Source of the DNA: Chlorops oryzae
Taxonomy: Eukaryota > Arthropoda > Insecta > Diptera > Chloropidae
Direction: 5' to 3'
DNA length: 64,000 bases
Assembly: GCA_020466095.1 (NCBI GenBank)
Contig: CM035806.1
Location: 148,383,167 to 148,447,166, forward strand
Below the pieces are notes generated by a model, which made no database searches, had not been told where the DNA came from, and saw only the letters and a list, made by a program, of their open reading frames with translations. Position 1 is the first letter of the stretch; each line of letters opens with the position of its first letter. Below, piece after piece: positions 47,761 through 58,914 of this stretch. The position numbers were made by a program, and so were the translations under genes.

Positions 47761-49014
47761 TTCGCTAAGAGCTAAGTACAAAAAAAAAAAAAAAAAAAAA
47801 AAAAAAAGAATCAGAGACTTTTTTAAATATCTTCTGGAACGCCACATTTGAATGGACTCGACCGTGAATCAGATTTTCGATTTCGATCATTCGGTATAAA
47901 TAGATAGATCCGTGGAGTCGGCACCAGCATTCGCATCGGCATCGGCATTCAGTGTGAAAACGTTTTGCGCTTCAAGCACATAAGAAGCCCCTCAAGAATT
48001 TCCCTCTCACGTGTTTGTGCACAACAAGTTGATTGTGTTAGCCAGACAAGAGTAGGACCTATTCGTCTGAGGCATGTTCTGCGTAAATTACAACATTGCA
48101 ATGGCAACGGCAACACTAGCACTACGAAATAGCGCTAATTCAGGTCGCCATACGCAAATTAAGGCCCGTTCGTTATACAGACGAGAGTGCTCAATGTCTA
48201 TACGTATGTATGTACATGTGTGTGTGTGTGTGTGTGTGGTGTGTGTGCACGTGTGAGTCGAAAGGTATGTAGCGTACATCCATATGCAATGTCCAAGTTC
48301 CAGCAATTACGGCGACTGCACTCGGTGGGACATTGCTCATATGAACATACATACATACATACATACATACCATGTGTGTGCCGCAATCGGTTTATCCGTC
48401 GCAGTCCTTAGTCTGTTGTAATCCATGTACTGTATGTTTTGTTCTCGAATAAGTTTGACACGTGTTCATTGGGAAGTACGCTTGTTTCACAATCACGGTC
48501 ACATGACCCGGGGTCCATTGCTCTCTTCTTGCTTCACTTCGATTGTCTTGTCTTTAAAGTTTTTGCGCCTGCAAACCATCAACTTTTCATGCACGAGGTT
48601 GATTTTACATCCGTGAACTCTAATTCAACCCAATTTTCGTAGATGTAACACTAATAGCGTAGGTTATTCGAATGTCCCGGAATTAGGGGATGGGGGGCGC
48701 TGGCAAGCAAAGTACTTAGAAAAGGTAGGGATCTATAAATTATTCAAAGATAGTAGGTAGAGCGTGTTTTTCGTTTGGCTGCATCGACAAAAAACCAAAT
48801 AGGATATGTTCTTCTCGGTCCATAAACGGAAGACGAATAAGCAAAGATCGCGGATTTTCTGAGATAAAGGAACCGGCGTATAAACTTAATTTTTTTTTGG
48901 GGGTAGTGTCTAGTGAATGTGCAAAATTGTAAGTGTTTAAAGGTGCACAGGACTCTTCAGAACTGACTGCGATTTACTAAGTATAAAATCTCTATCTATT
49001 TAAGTATATATCTA
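47761..49014. other. Unassigned stretch with microsatellites
   Basis: It includes a poly(A) run near 47779-47806, GCATCGGCATCGGCATTC near 47934-47950, a GT run near 48217-48245 and a CATA run near 48344-48370. A TATAAATA box lies near 47894, but no well-placed initiator or coding exon follows. Confidence 0.45.
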
Positions 49015-49770
49015 TCTTTTTCTCTCTTTATTTTTTCTCTTTCTCTCTCTCTTTCTTTTCTCTCTTTTCTCTTCTTCTTCTCTTTTCTCTCTTTCTTTCT
49101 CTCTCTTTCTCTCTTTCTCTCTTTCTCTCTTTTCTCTTCTCTCTTTCTCTCTTTCTCTCTTTCTCTCTTTCTCTTCTCTTTTTCTCTCTTTCTCTCTTTC
49201 TCTCTTTCTCTCTTTCTCTCTTTCTCTCTTTCTCTTTTCTCTTTCTCTCTTTCTCTCTTTTCTCTCTTTCTCTCTTTTCTCTCTTTTCTCTCTTCTCTCT
49301 TCTCTTTTCTCTCTTTCTCTCTTTCTCTCTTTCTCTCTTTCTCTCTTTCTCTCTTTCTCTCTTTCTCTCTTTCTCTCTTTCTCTCTTTCTCTCTTTCTCT
49401 CTTTCTCTCTTTCTCTCTTTTTTCTCTCTTTCTCTCTTTCTCTCTTTCTCTCTTTCTCTCTTTTCTTTTCTTTCTCTCTTTCTCTCTTTCTCTCTTTCTC
49501 TCTTTCTCTCTTTCTCTCTTTCTCTCTTTCTCTCTTTTCTCTTTCTCTCTTTCTCTCTTTCTCTCTTTCTCCTCTTTCTCTCTTTCTCTCTTCTCTTTCT
49601 CTCTTTCTCTCTTTCTCTCTTTCTCTCTTTCTCTCTTTTCTCTCTTTCTCTCTTTCTCTCTTTCTCTCTTTCTCTCTTTCTCTCTTTCTCTCTTTCTCTC
49701 TTTCTCTCTTTCTCTCTTTCTCTCTTTCTCTCTTTCTCTCTTTCTCTCTTTCTCTCTTTCTCTCTTCTCT

Positions 49771-49827
<57 letters not shown>

Positions 49828-49872
49828 ATGGTCCTCTCTTTCTCTTTCTCTTTATTTTCTTCTCTCTTTCGC
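49015..49872. repeat. Pyrimidine array, TTTCTCTC-type, about 0.86 kb
   Basis: A C/T strand with a dominant 8-base unit CTCTCTTT, interrupted by occasional TTTTCTC or CTTCTC variants. It ends in a pure CT run near 49785-49823. The 293-residue Lys/Glu/Arg frame on the minus strand is a repeat artefact. Confidence 0.95.
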
Positions 49873-50982
49873 TCCATTTCTCGTATTCTTCATCTATCCA
49901 TCTATCTATCTATTGATCTTGCTCCAGCAGCGATGCTACCAATCATCCATATCAACTGATTGAAGAAACGTTAGTAGAACTGAAATTATGTTGAACACAG
50001 TTTCAAAGCTCATTGCAAATAATTCCATCATGTTTGATAACATGAAATTTCCCTTCAAATAAATGTTGCCGGATATAATTTAAAATTAAGACAACACGAC
50101 TGCTTGTCTGTTCGTCTATTTGTTTGTCTGTGCGCCAGTTTGTTTACGTTGGTCATACGCCAGAACTTAATTAAGGCTCAACGCAGCACTAGTGAACATA
50201 CGTACGGTACATTACATACGTACATACATACGTACATAAGTATTCAGTTGAAACCGAAACTTAAGGACTCTGCTTCGAATTGCCCTGGTTTGGTTGTTTG
50301 TCTGGCTTTGTCGTCCCATTGTCAATTCAATATTGACTAAACTGAAAACACGTGTTAACACCTCGTCGGGACGGACAAATGCAATCGTAGCAGTTGCACA
50401 AATTCCCTTACAGTTGTCCCTATTTTGCATGTTCTGCTTGTGCTGTTGTGTGCTATTCAGACGCAACTCTAATAAATTTCAATTTGCTATTAATGGGTTA
50501 ATAAGCACATTTGCGTTAAACAAGCAGAACATCATCAAAAATTGTGACCGAATAAGAAAAAAAGAAAGAAAAAAAACAAACAATGCAATAGAGAAATTCT
50601 ATCGCTTAACCTATTCGTTACTATTGATACTTTGTTTTTTTTTTTTTTTTTTTTGTTGCATTGAAATATTGAAGACATATCCTCGACAGCGATGAATTTT
50701 GAGTTCTGCCGTTTTTGAAGCACTTCTTGTGCTGGCAAAGAAGCAAAGCGGCGAAACATTCTCTTGAGCTAAATATTTAAAAATCTAAATAATGTCTTTG
50801 GACATACATAAAATGCGGTGTGGTATGTATTTTGCTGTTGTTGTTGTTGCTGTTGTTTTGTTTTGCTATTCATTAATGGTCATGTGTCAATAAGCGAACC
50901 GTTTGATTGTTTGGACCACCAACTGGCCGAGGAAATGTGCATCGAATGTGCACACTCATGAGGGTATGTTAAAAACTAAATA

Positions 50983-51026
<44 letters not shown>

Positions 51027-51898
51027 AAAGGATTTGAAGAATTATTACTTGAAGAAAATTGATTGTAGTTGAGGCATCAAAGAAAACAACATCCAAAGAA
51101 TCTTTGACAATCAACGGAGAAATGTTTACAAATCCCATTTGGAAATGACGCTGCTCATAAGACTGTCTGGAGAAGCTTAGCGCTGAGCTGTGCGCGGCGA
51201 GTCGAGACGAGTCGAGACGAGATCTGTGGAATGGCTGTGTATTCCAAAAATTTTTTTTAAAGTACTTTTTTTTTACATGAGTCTCGGGTGATATTGTGTC
51301 ACCGATTTTCGTGATCATTTGCGCATGGATACACTTAAAAATGGCCACATGAATGCTTATAAGTATGTATACATACATACATACATAATAACTGCATATG
51401 TATGTATATCCTTGTAAGATGAGAAGTGAGAAGAGCCATTGTGTGAGCGCGTGCGAAGTCATTATTTGATGAATGACAAGGCGAAAGTAGGTTATTTTAA
51501 GAAGTTTCTCATATGACGATCCTGTGAGTGTTTGCTTCGAAAGTGTTACAACTCGAATTTCGGCGTCTATAGCCGGTATTTTGACACTCAGTAATTGAGT
51601 TCAAGCGATCAAGTAAGCAAATCATCGAAACGAATTTGATTGATGATTCAGAAATTAGCATTTAGCATGGGTTAAAGTACCTATATGGGTGCATTAATGG
51701 CAAGAATAAAGAGAACATAGAATTTTTTTTTTTCTTCTAATATGGTAGTTTTCTTTCTGATCGGATCGCTTTCGCCACCATGAACTCTTGGCAACGTAAA
51801 GGATATGCCCTTTAAATGATGATGTTCATTTGAATTGAAAGATAATTTTCCGAATTGCATTACCTTTTGAAGTCCATCAGTGATATAAGTATGTACAT
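49873..51898. other. Unassigned stretch with microsatellites
   Basis: No credible gene. It holds a short CTAT run near 49896-49911, ACATACGTACATACATACG motifs near 50215-50240, poly(T) near 50635-50655, GTT runs near 50836-50860, a GA run near 50990-51026 and CATA runs near 51368-51388. Confidence 0.5.
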
Positions 51899-53414
51899 AT
51901 GGGGCATTTTAATTTTTTTAAAACAATTTTACAGTCCACACTCTCACTGGTTTGTTTGACAACCAGTTTGTTAAAGTTATTAAATAAGGTTTTGTTTGAC
52001 CATTTTAAACTTTTTTCTAATAAACATATTGTTACAATTGTTAAACATGATGATTTTAAACATTAAAATCGTTATACTTATTTATAAGCAACACTCGTAT
52101 AAGTAATTCAAATAGGGCTTATTACCGCGCTCAGTGTGATATGTAAGTACTCTTATAGTGCGTTTCCATATAGTGTTTAACTCTGAGATGTTTAGCTAAA
52201 CACTTCGAGCGTTTCCACTTATGCGAGGTGTTTAAGTTTGACAGCTGTTTACTTATTTAAAATTGCAAGCAGTGTTGTCATTATAGGAAAATCACTTGAA
52301 GGAAAAATATGGGACAGATTTATTGAAATGGGCAAAATTGTAGGGAATTTTTGGTATATTCTAAATATTAAGATATATTTTGAATATATGTAGTTTCTTG
52401 TCAATCAATTAAAACGACAAAATAACGTCTCGTCTCGTGGAGTTGGAAGTGGAAAACCCAGAAAAAACTATATCTGAAAGAATTTAGGAGGATTTTAATT
52501 TTTACACGGTTTTGAAATCGATTTCTGTGACATGGCCCATAATCTTAATGTTATTATTTTTGGTAAAAACTATCGTTGAGCATCGATACTCTACCAAGAA
52601 TCATACAATACAAGATTATGCCTTGCGGATATTATACATTTTTTGTCGAATTTTGCCGTGTTTAAAAAAATGTAGGGAATTTTTTGTAGTCTGTAGGGAA
52701 TTTTTATTTTTGCTTTTGGCAACATTGCCATCGTTTTTTGTTTTGATTTTCTTTTGACAATTCGATATGCATGAAATTCCGATACGATAGATCTATTTTT
52801 TTTTTCTATCGATGAAAGTGTTTATGAGGTGTTTAAGAGATAAACACTTCGTTTTCGCGTTTTACTTTTGTATGGCAAAACACGAGTTAAACACCTCGTT
52901 TAGGGCCCTAAACGCTTAAACGCGAGTTAAACACCATATGGAAACGCGCTATTATTACTGTACCTTCTAAACTAAAAGAGATTCCATTTTGAAACTTATA
53001 CAGTATGTTTGTAACATTTTAGGCTTTAATTCGAAAAAAAAAAAAAAAAAATCAAAGTGACAAAGTTGTACAAATTGTGGTTTAAATTGCTTACATCCAG
53101 TTTTACACTGAAAAAAAATTTTTGTTTTTGATTTTTTTTACATTATCAAATATTTTAATAGACTACCTATACAAACTGGTACTTTTCATTTTTGAGAAAA
53201 ATATTTTTCTTATTCAAAAAACTGCATGATAAAAACTTAATTTTTCATTTCGACAAGTTGTAAAAGCCTATGTCTCGAAAACTAACGGTGATACAACAAC
53301 AAATTTTTGCCGCCTACTTCATACCATCCAAAGGTATAGATAATTAAGCCGAGTATGAACAATTTTTAGAACATCTACTTTTTTGCGTGCCCCGCTTCAC
53401 GTGAAATGCCCCAT
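51899..53414. mobile_element. TIR element with ATGGGGCATTTTA ends, hosting another MITE
   Basis: Left ATGGGGCATTTTAATT and right CACGTGAAATGCCCCAT are inverted around about 1.5 kb. The interior contains the complete element 52156-52951, so the host itself would be about 720 bp. No transposase is visible. A TA or longer palindromic border (CATATG) is present on both sides, which blurs the exact ends. Confidence 0.55.
52156..52951. mobile_element. MITE with TAGYGCGTTTCCATAT ends
   Basis: Left TAGTGCGTTTCCATATAGTG and right CACCATATGGAAACGCGCTA are inverted copies, and the match runs on through GTTTAACTC. Inside, GTGTTTA/TAAACAC motifs recur near both ends (for example AGGTGTTTAAG and AACACCTCG). 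It is about 796 bp, non-coding, and lies inside 51899-53414. A TA duplication is possible, but TA is also the first pair of the repeat, so this is ambiguous. Confidence 0.72.
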
Positions 53415-53769
53415 ATGTATGTACATTTGGTCGCAAACAAAACATTAAACGTAGCTTCAAAGGCAGGGAGACCCGCCTTTCCCGAGTCACTATGCTGGCC
53501 GACTGCGCCAGTTAAATCATACAGACTGGCACAAAAAAAAAAAAAAAATACTTAGGTATGATAGCGAGACCCGGCCACGACTTAACAGAAGAAAGCGTCA
53601 GCTATTGACGAGATAAAGGCCTCCACCCTGAAGTATTGCCGAAGCAATTGCTGGGCAGAAAATCCGTTGCAAAAAAAGGGGGACGTTTTGTTAGTGGAAT
53701 TACCACATACCCAGCAACGGTTTTGACCTCCTCTCGGCAAAAAAAATATTCCTTGGATATGTCGCAATA
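53415..53769. other. Unassigned stretch
   Basis: It holds a poly(A) run near 53534-53549 and no gene recognised. Confidence 0.4.
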
Positions 53770-53782
53770 ACTCATGTATATG

Positions 53783-54078
53783 CCTCGGAATTGGAATATG
53801 TAAAAAAATGAACAAAATATTTAAAAAAATATTCAAAAATTATTCAAAAAAATTCAAACAAAAATGCAAAAAATTCAAAATATTCCAAAAAAAAAAAAAA
53901 AAAAAAATCAAAAAATTCACAGTCAAAAATTCCAAATTAGTTCGATTTAGTATGCCTATTAAAATGTTGAGTTTTCAAATTAACAAAAAAAGCCTACTTC
54001 AGTGAATAAAATATTAAAAAAGCACAGTTAAATGGGAAAAAATTCAAAAAAATTCAAAATATTCAAAATCCGAGCTCT
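53783..54078. mobile_element. A-rich interspersed repeat, copy 1, with 13 bp target duplication
   Basis: It begins CCTCGGAATTGGAATATG and ends AAAATCCGAGCTCT, with many AAATTCAAAAA/AATATTCAAAA units between. ACTCATGTATATG occurs exactly on both sides (53770-53782 and 54079-54091). A related copy is at 58350-58711. The ends are loosely inverted (CTCGGAATT against AATCCGAG). The 13 bp duplication favours a retroposition-like mechanism over a classical hAT or Tc1 transposase. Confidence 0.78.
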
Positions 54079-54094
54079 ACTCATGTATATGGAG

Positions 54095-54590
54095 TAGTGA
54101 TGTTGCGAAATATTCGCATTCGTATTCGCGAATATTCGCATATTTCTGGACATTCGTATTCGTATTCGCATTCGCAAAATTTTATGCGCATATTTGGCGA
54201 ATATTAACGTCCGAAAAATATACAAATCCTATGGATGTTATAGTTTTCTTTTATGTAGATTGACTTGATATGTATATTGATTTGTAGATTTCAAAACAAT
54301 ATTTAAAAGTTATTCAAAACAGGCTTGGAGAACATATTTAAATTCATTTTCTTTACGAAAACAGATTATTTAAATAACTTATTTTTCTGAATCATTGGGC
54401 AGCACTCTAACAAAAAATATGTGGGGCTTACACGGCACTTCAGCTCTCAATAACAAATCATAGATAAGTGGCGCTTAATTTAAAACTGAACATTCGCATT
54501 CGCATTCGTATTCGCGAATATCGGCGACAGATATTCGCATTTGCATTCGCATTCGCGAATGTTTAAAAAACCACATTCGTAACATCACTA
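54095..54590. mobile_element. hAT-type MITE, TAGTGATGTTGCGAA ends, exact 8 bp duplication
   Basis: Left TAGTGATGTTGCGAA and right TTCGTAACATCACTA are inverted. ATATGGAG is repeated exactly at 54087-54094 and 54591-54598. Subterminal arrays of ATTCGCATTCGTATTCGCG occur near both ends in opposite orientation, as expected for transposase-binding repeats. It is 496 bp with no transposase. TAGNG-type ends plus an 8 bp duplication indicate the hAT superfamily. Confidence 0.9.
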
Positions 54591-54598
54591 ATATGGAG

Positions 54599-56165
54599 CA
54601 TGCAACAGTTTTTAAATTTGCACGTTGCTCGAACGGATACAACTTCTTTATGAGCTATGGTTATTTTATTGAAGCCAATTAAAACCAGTTTCCAGTCTTA
54701 CTATTCTCTCAGTGTACCTTTGAGAAACCTTTTCCTGCAATTAGTCAGCACAATATCAAATGATCGAGACATTGATGCACATTTTTAGAACGATCCGTGG
54801 CAGTTGCATCTTCAAAATTCGCACTTTTGAATTGCTTCTATGAAAAGAATTTTTTTTTATGAAGAGAATGTCGCATGTACATATCCTCTCTGCCTACGCT
54901 ACTGTTGCCATCGCATATTGTGTTAAAAAAAAAAAAAAAAAAAAAAATAACACTCAAATTGTGCACAAAGTGAATTGTTCATTTCAGAATAATCCTAACA
55001 ATTACCAAAAGTATAAAAGTCCATTCCATACGATTCCGTTCCATCGTCGAGCCACTCCGATTTCCAATCCAATTTCACTTCATTCGCTTCGATCGATTCG
55101 ATTCGATTCCAAAATATTTGAAAGTCGAACGTTGAGCGTCCAACGGCGAGAGCCAGTGGTCGGTTGTGTTAATTGTGACAGTGACAAGCAACAGTAACAG
55201 GAACGCTGACAATAAATATCAATGAAAGTACCTAAAGTGTAAATAACAATAAAAAAAAAATAAATAAAAAAAAACTGAAAGGAATATGTGAAGAAATCGG
55301 ACGACTTAGAAGAAACGATCGTTTGGTTTTTTGCTAAGACGATCGTTCATGTTAACACATGTGAAAGGACATTGATTTTAAAAAAGCGAAAAAAAAAACA
55401 CAATTTCAAAGAAAGAAAACATGTCAAGTGTTTGTATACCTACCGGGAGGACTCAAGGACCACTAAAGCAAGGGAAAGTGTCAGTCGTATTTTTTTTTTT
55501 TTGTAATTTTTCCGGCTCTCTCTCACTCTCTCTCTCTTTCACTTGGCGCGACCATTGTTTGAACACATTGCAATTATGCGGACGTTAATTCGACACAAAA
55601 ACATCATTTACGCACACACATACACACATTTTTACGCACAATCCATGACTGAAAAGATGACTCAGTTTTAAACGGGGGACATTATATACACACACACATA
55701 CATACATACATACATCCATATATACATAGTAGTACCATAATGCTTGCATATGCCCGGGGTGCTGTGGCTGCACGATTATGAAACAAATAAATAAACAGTC
55801 CTGGTGGTCCCCCGATCGTAATTGGAATCGAGCAAGGCCAGAGAAAGAGAACCTCGTCAGTATGAACATACATATATGTATGTATGTATGTACATGCATA
55901 TAAAGGAACGTATGAATGTACCTACTTGGTCCATGCAAAAACAGCTGAGCAATGTAAATCCTAAGACACCGAATTCCCATTGAAGCCAACCCCTCTATAC
56001 GAGCTCCTCACATCCGAATTTCATCATTTCATTGAAATGCTATTTGATTAACCCTTCGTAGGCCAATTGAAATTGTAACTGCATCAATTTAAGCGAATCT
56101 TTTGCGAATGCCCTCGATTGCACTAGTCTACAAATAAGAATTTTTTATTTTTCATGACATCCAAG
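54599..56165. other. Unassigned stretch with a possible promoter-like block
   Basis: No credible gene. It includes a poly(A) run near 54925-54946 and a TCGATTCGATTCGATTCC run near 55087-55110. After this comes a fly-5'UTR-like block (55120-55240: GTCGAACGTTGAGCG, CCAGTGGTCGGTTGTG, then CA/GT-rich and A-rich DNA). Further on are CT-rich runs near 55518-55542, a CATA run near 55692-55716 and TATG runs near 55870-55892. Confidence 0.4.
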
Positions 56166-56309
56166 GGGTTCTGGGATAGCGTAGGGGATGCCTGCTATGC
56201 TCTTGATCCCAGGATCCGAGATTCGATTCCCTTCCCAGGCGAAACGGAGTGTAATGTTTCAAGCCTAGCACTGGGTTTTCAAAAATTCGCATGTTAGGAG
56301 GGGCACACC
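56166..56309 (+). mobile_element. tRNA-derived SINE, type A, plus strand
   Basis: The head GGGATAGCGTAGGGGATGCC (A-box region), CTTGATCCCAGGATCC, then GATTCGATTCCC (B-box, one change from consensus). The tail GGCGAAACGGAGTGTAATG through CATGTTAGGAGGGGCACACC is shared with 47618-47760. It lies about 14 bp upstream of a type B SINE in the same orientation. Confidence 0.78.
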
Positions 56310-56323
56310 ACGCACACCACCGT

Positions 56324-56466
56324 GTGCTTGAATCTCATTGGCTACTGAAATTTAAATAAGGTTCTTAGCATCGGTTGAGCGTTAGGATTAAGTGGCGTAG
56401 TGGATGCGTGCTCTCGATTCACAATCCGAATATCGCGGGTTCGATCCCTGGCTGAGGCGATCTTCC
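56324..56466 (+). mobile_element. tRNA-derived SINE, type B, plus strand
   Basis: It starts GTGCTTGAATCTCATTGGCT. It then has a tRNA-like segment with AGTGGCGTAGTGGATGCG (A-box region), CGATTCACAATCCGAATATC as anticodon-arm-like sequence, and GGGTTCGATCCCTGGC, an intact B-box. It ends at GAGGCGATCTTCC. It is better preserved than the copy at 39414-39547. Confidence 0.78.
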
Positions 56467-56511
56467 TTTGTAATTTACGTAACGACCAAAAAAAAAAAAC
56501 AACAGCAAAAA

Positions 56512-57335
56512 AAAAACAAGTAAGGGTGTTATAGTCAGACAAGCCTGACAATAAAAATACCCAACAAAGACACACATGTTAAAATAATTTTTGAAACGCA
56601 TCCAAAATACAGGCCCCATATACCGAATTTTGTTCCAAAATCCTTATGAAAAGCATCCCTTTGCCACGCCCACTTTTCCAATTCTTTTGAATTCTAATCG
56701 GAGGCTTAAATATGCGCTCATATTCGAAACTTCAATCAAATATTTCGAAAAAGTCAGATTTCGGGGCAGTTTTGGGATTTTTGTGACACACCCTAGCACT
56801 GGAGGCACCCTTAATAATGGACCGATCAAGCGGATGATGTTTATGGCTTTATACGGTGGCAACTTTCGTCAAAGTCCGATTTAAATTTCGGCTGTAGGAG
56901 ACAATTTTCGAAAAACGCCCTTCCAAATCACTTGCCTTTAAAAATGTTCAAATATCAAATTTCATCAAAATATCTTGGAAAACTTTGGTTTTAGAGCAGT
57001 TTTTGTGATTTTCATAACAGACCCTAGTACTGGAGGTACCCCTAAAAGTGGTCCGATCGGGTCCATTCTCGAACTTGTTCTTACTCATGTCCCTATTAGC
57101 ACGCATACCAAATTTGTTCAAGATAGCTCAACTCCTTCGACAAGATAACTGTATACAGACAGACAGACGGACAGACAGACAGACAGACAGACGACATGAC
57201 AGCTAAACGAACCTGACGCTGATCATTTCTATATATATTTTGTATGGTCTATCTCGACTGGTTCTGGGTGTTACACACAACCACACAACCGCAATGTACC
57301 CTCGATACAGAGTGTCTCGGGTATAAAAATGTTCA
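56512..57335 (+). mobile_element. DINE-1/Helitron-like interspersed repeat
   Basis: The start AACAAGTAAGGGTGTTATAG leads into non-coding sequence with two related sub-blocks near 56770-56830 and 56990-57060 (GGGCAGTTTTGGGATTTT against AGAGCAGTTTTTGTGATTTT, followed by CCCTAG(C/T)ACTGGAGG). Then come a GACA tetranucleotide tract (57160-57192), TATATATTTTGTATGGTCTA, and a terminal ACCCTCGATACAGAGTGT/CTCGGGT hairpin before TATAAAAATG. A GACA tract plus a 3' hairpin and a GGGTATAA end is the usual layout of fly DINE-1-type Helitrons. This family assignment is from memory, not a search. There is no Rep/helicase frame. Confidence 0.55.
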
Positions 57336-58212
57336 AAAATTGAGCCCAACATATTCCCGTCTCGAATGTTTTCTTCCGCTGACCCAAAAAGCCAAAAACA
57401 CAATCGGACAAACGTTCGCTTGTCGTCGCATCGCTTGGCATCGCATCGCATCGCCGATCGCGTACGTATTCCAGCTGAGATCGGCATTGCCATCGACATC
57501 GACATCGAAAGGTAATGTGCGACAGTTGTTTATGTTGTTGCTGTTGTTTTTGTCGTCGTTGTTGTTGTTGTTGTTGTTAGCAGTAACAGTTTTGCATTTT
57601 GCAAATGTTGGCATCTCTGCATGACAACGACGATTTGATTTCCATCTTTCGATTGAAGGGGAATGAGGAGCCAGATAAGCGGCATGGCGGACGGGGACGG
57701 GGTGTTTTGGGGGGCACAAGAAAGACTAATACGAAGACGAAGAGACGCGGACGTAAACTCGCGCGGGTGTCATGCAAATATGAAAATTTGTAATCGGCTA
57801 AGCGCTGCGAATGTTCGTCCGTATGGAGTGAGCTCTCCGCATAGAGAGCGCGCTACAACTTTCGATCGCTTATCAGGAATCACACAGAAAAATGTGCGCG
57901 CTTTATCGGCTCAATGAATGCCTCTATGAATGGTGGAATCTCGATGAGTTGGCCAGTACGAGCGAGTAGGTATGAGCATTACCGCTTCGCAGTTGTAAGA
58001 GTTGTTCGACATGGTTTTAACACGATTGCCGGAAGGCAATTTCGGACTCCTACGTTCGGTCTTATAAATTTTTCTCATACTCATGGGGGCTGGCACACTA
58101 GGTAGACACTCGCAAACGTCCAACAACAATACGATTTAAATCATTCAATTTTATTAGAAGAAAAACCCCCCCATCCATCGCAAATCCTGGATCAGATAAT
58201 TAGATAAAACAT
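57336..58212. other. Unassigned stretch
   Basis: It holds GCATCGCATCGCATCGCC near 57437-57456, CATCGACATCGACATCG near 57492-57508 and a GTT run near 57555-57580. Several overlapping open frames near 57600-58130 have ordinary composition but are not recognised and overlap on both strands. Confidence 0.4.
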
Positions 58213-58214
58213 TA

Positions 58215-58300
58215 GGTCTGTTCCCGTAATGCTCAAAACTGCCCAATTTTTTGAAAACTGTATGAAAATTTGACAGTTTCGTACAGTACGGAAACAGACC
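58215..58300. mobile_element. 86 bp palindromic MITE, GGTCTGTTYCCGTA ends, TA-flanked
   Basis: GGTCTGTTCCCGTA at the left and TACGGAAACAGACC at the right are inverted with one difference, and TA borders both sides (58213-58214 and 58301-58302). CAAAACTG and GACAGTTTC motifs lie inside. It is probably the same TA-inserting class as 42592-42729, but with different sequence. Confidence 0.68.
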
Positions 58301-58349
58301 TATTATTAGAGAAAATTTAAAGCTGCTTTTTTTTTAAGTTATCAGTATG

Positions 58350-58711
58350 CCTCGGAATTTGAATATGTAAAAAAATGAAGAAAAAAAAATTCAAAAAAAT
58401 ATTTAAAAAAATTTTTTTTAAAATTCAAAAAAAAAAAAATTCAAAAAAATCAAAATATTCAAAAAATATTCAAAAAAAAAATGCAAAAAATTCAAAATAT
58501 TCAAAAAATGCACAGTCAAAAATTCCAAATTAGTTCGATTTAGTATGCCTGTTAAAATGTTGAATTGTCAAATTAACAAAAAATTTCTACTTCAGTGACT
58601 AAAATATTCAAAAAGCAGAGTTAAATGCAAAAAAATTCCAAAAAATTCAAAATATTCAAAAAAAAATTCAAATAATTCAAAAAAATTCAAAATATTCAAA
58701 ATCCGAGCTCT
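58350..58711. mobile_element. A-rich interspersed repeat, copy 2
   Basis: CCTCGGAATTTGAATATGT begins it and AAAATCCGAGCTCT ends it, as at 53783-54078. The block CAGTCAAAAATTCCAAATTA followed by GTTCGATTTAGTATGCC is nearly identical in both copies. This copy is longer (362 against 296 bp) because the AAATTC/AATATTC parts differ in copy number. No target duplication is visible here. Confidence 0.75.
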
Positions 58712-58912
58712 AGAAATGGAATCCCCATAAAAAAAGACTTCGAAATAGCTAAGATTTCTATTGAAATTTTACATTGATTTGGAATTTTTTTTATTCGGAT
58801 TCGATTTCTAGAGCTTTGCCTGTATGTCGCTTTTGAAGGGTGCTCTAATATCATTCTGTTACCGATTCGAATGTTGCTTTATTTCATCTTCATATAATTT
58901 GATACAGTCAAA
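58712..58912. other. Unassigned short stretch
   Basis: No recognised feature. Confidence 0.4.
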
Positions 58913-58914
58913 CT

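Noticed and set aside
47894..47955. TATA-box promoter (TATAAATA followed by TCAGTG)
   Set aside because: The initiator-like motif is nearly 60 bases downstream rather than about 30, and no coding exon follows.
48996..49877. 293-residue Lys/Glu/Arg frame on the minus strand
   Set aside because: Translation of the CTCTCTTT array.
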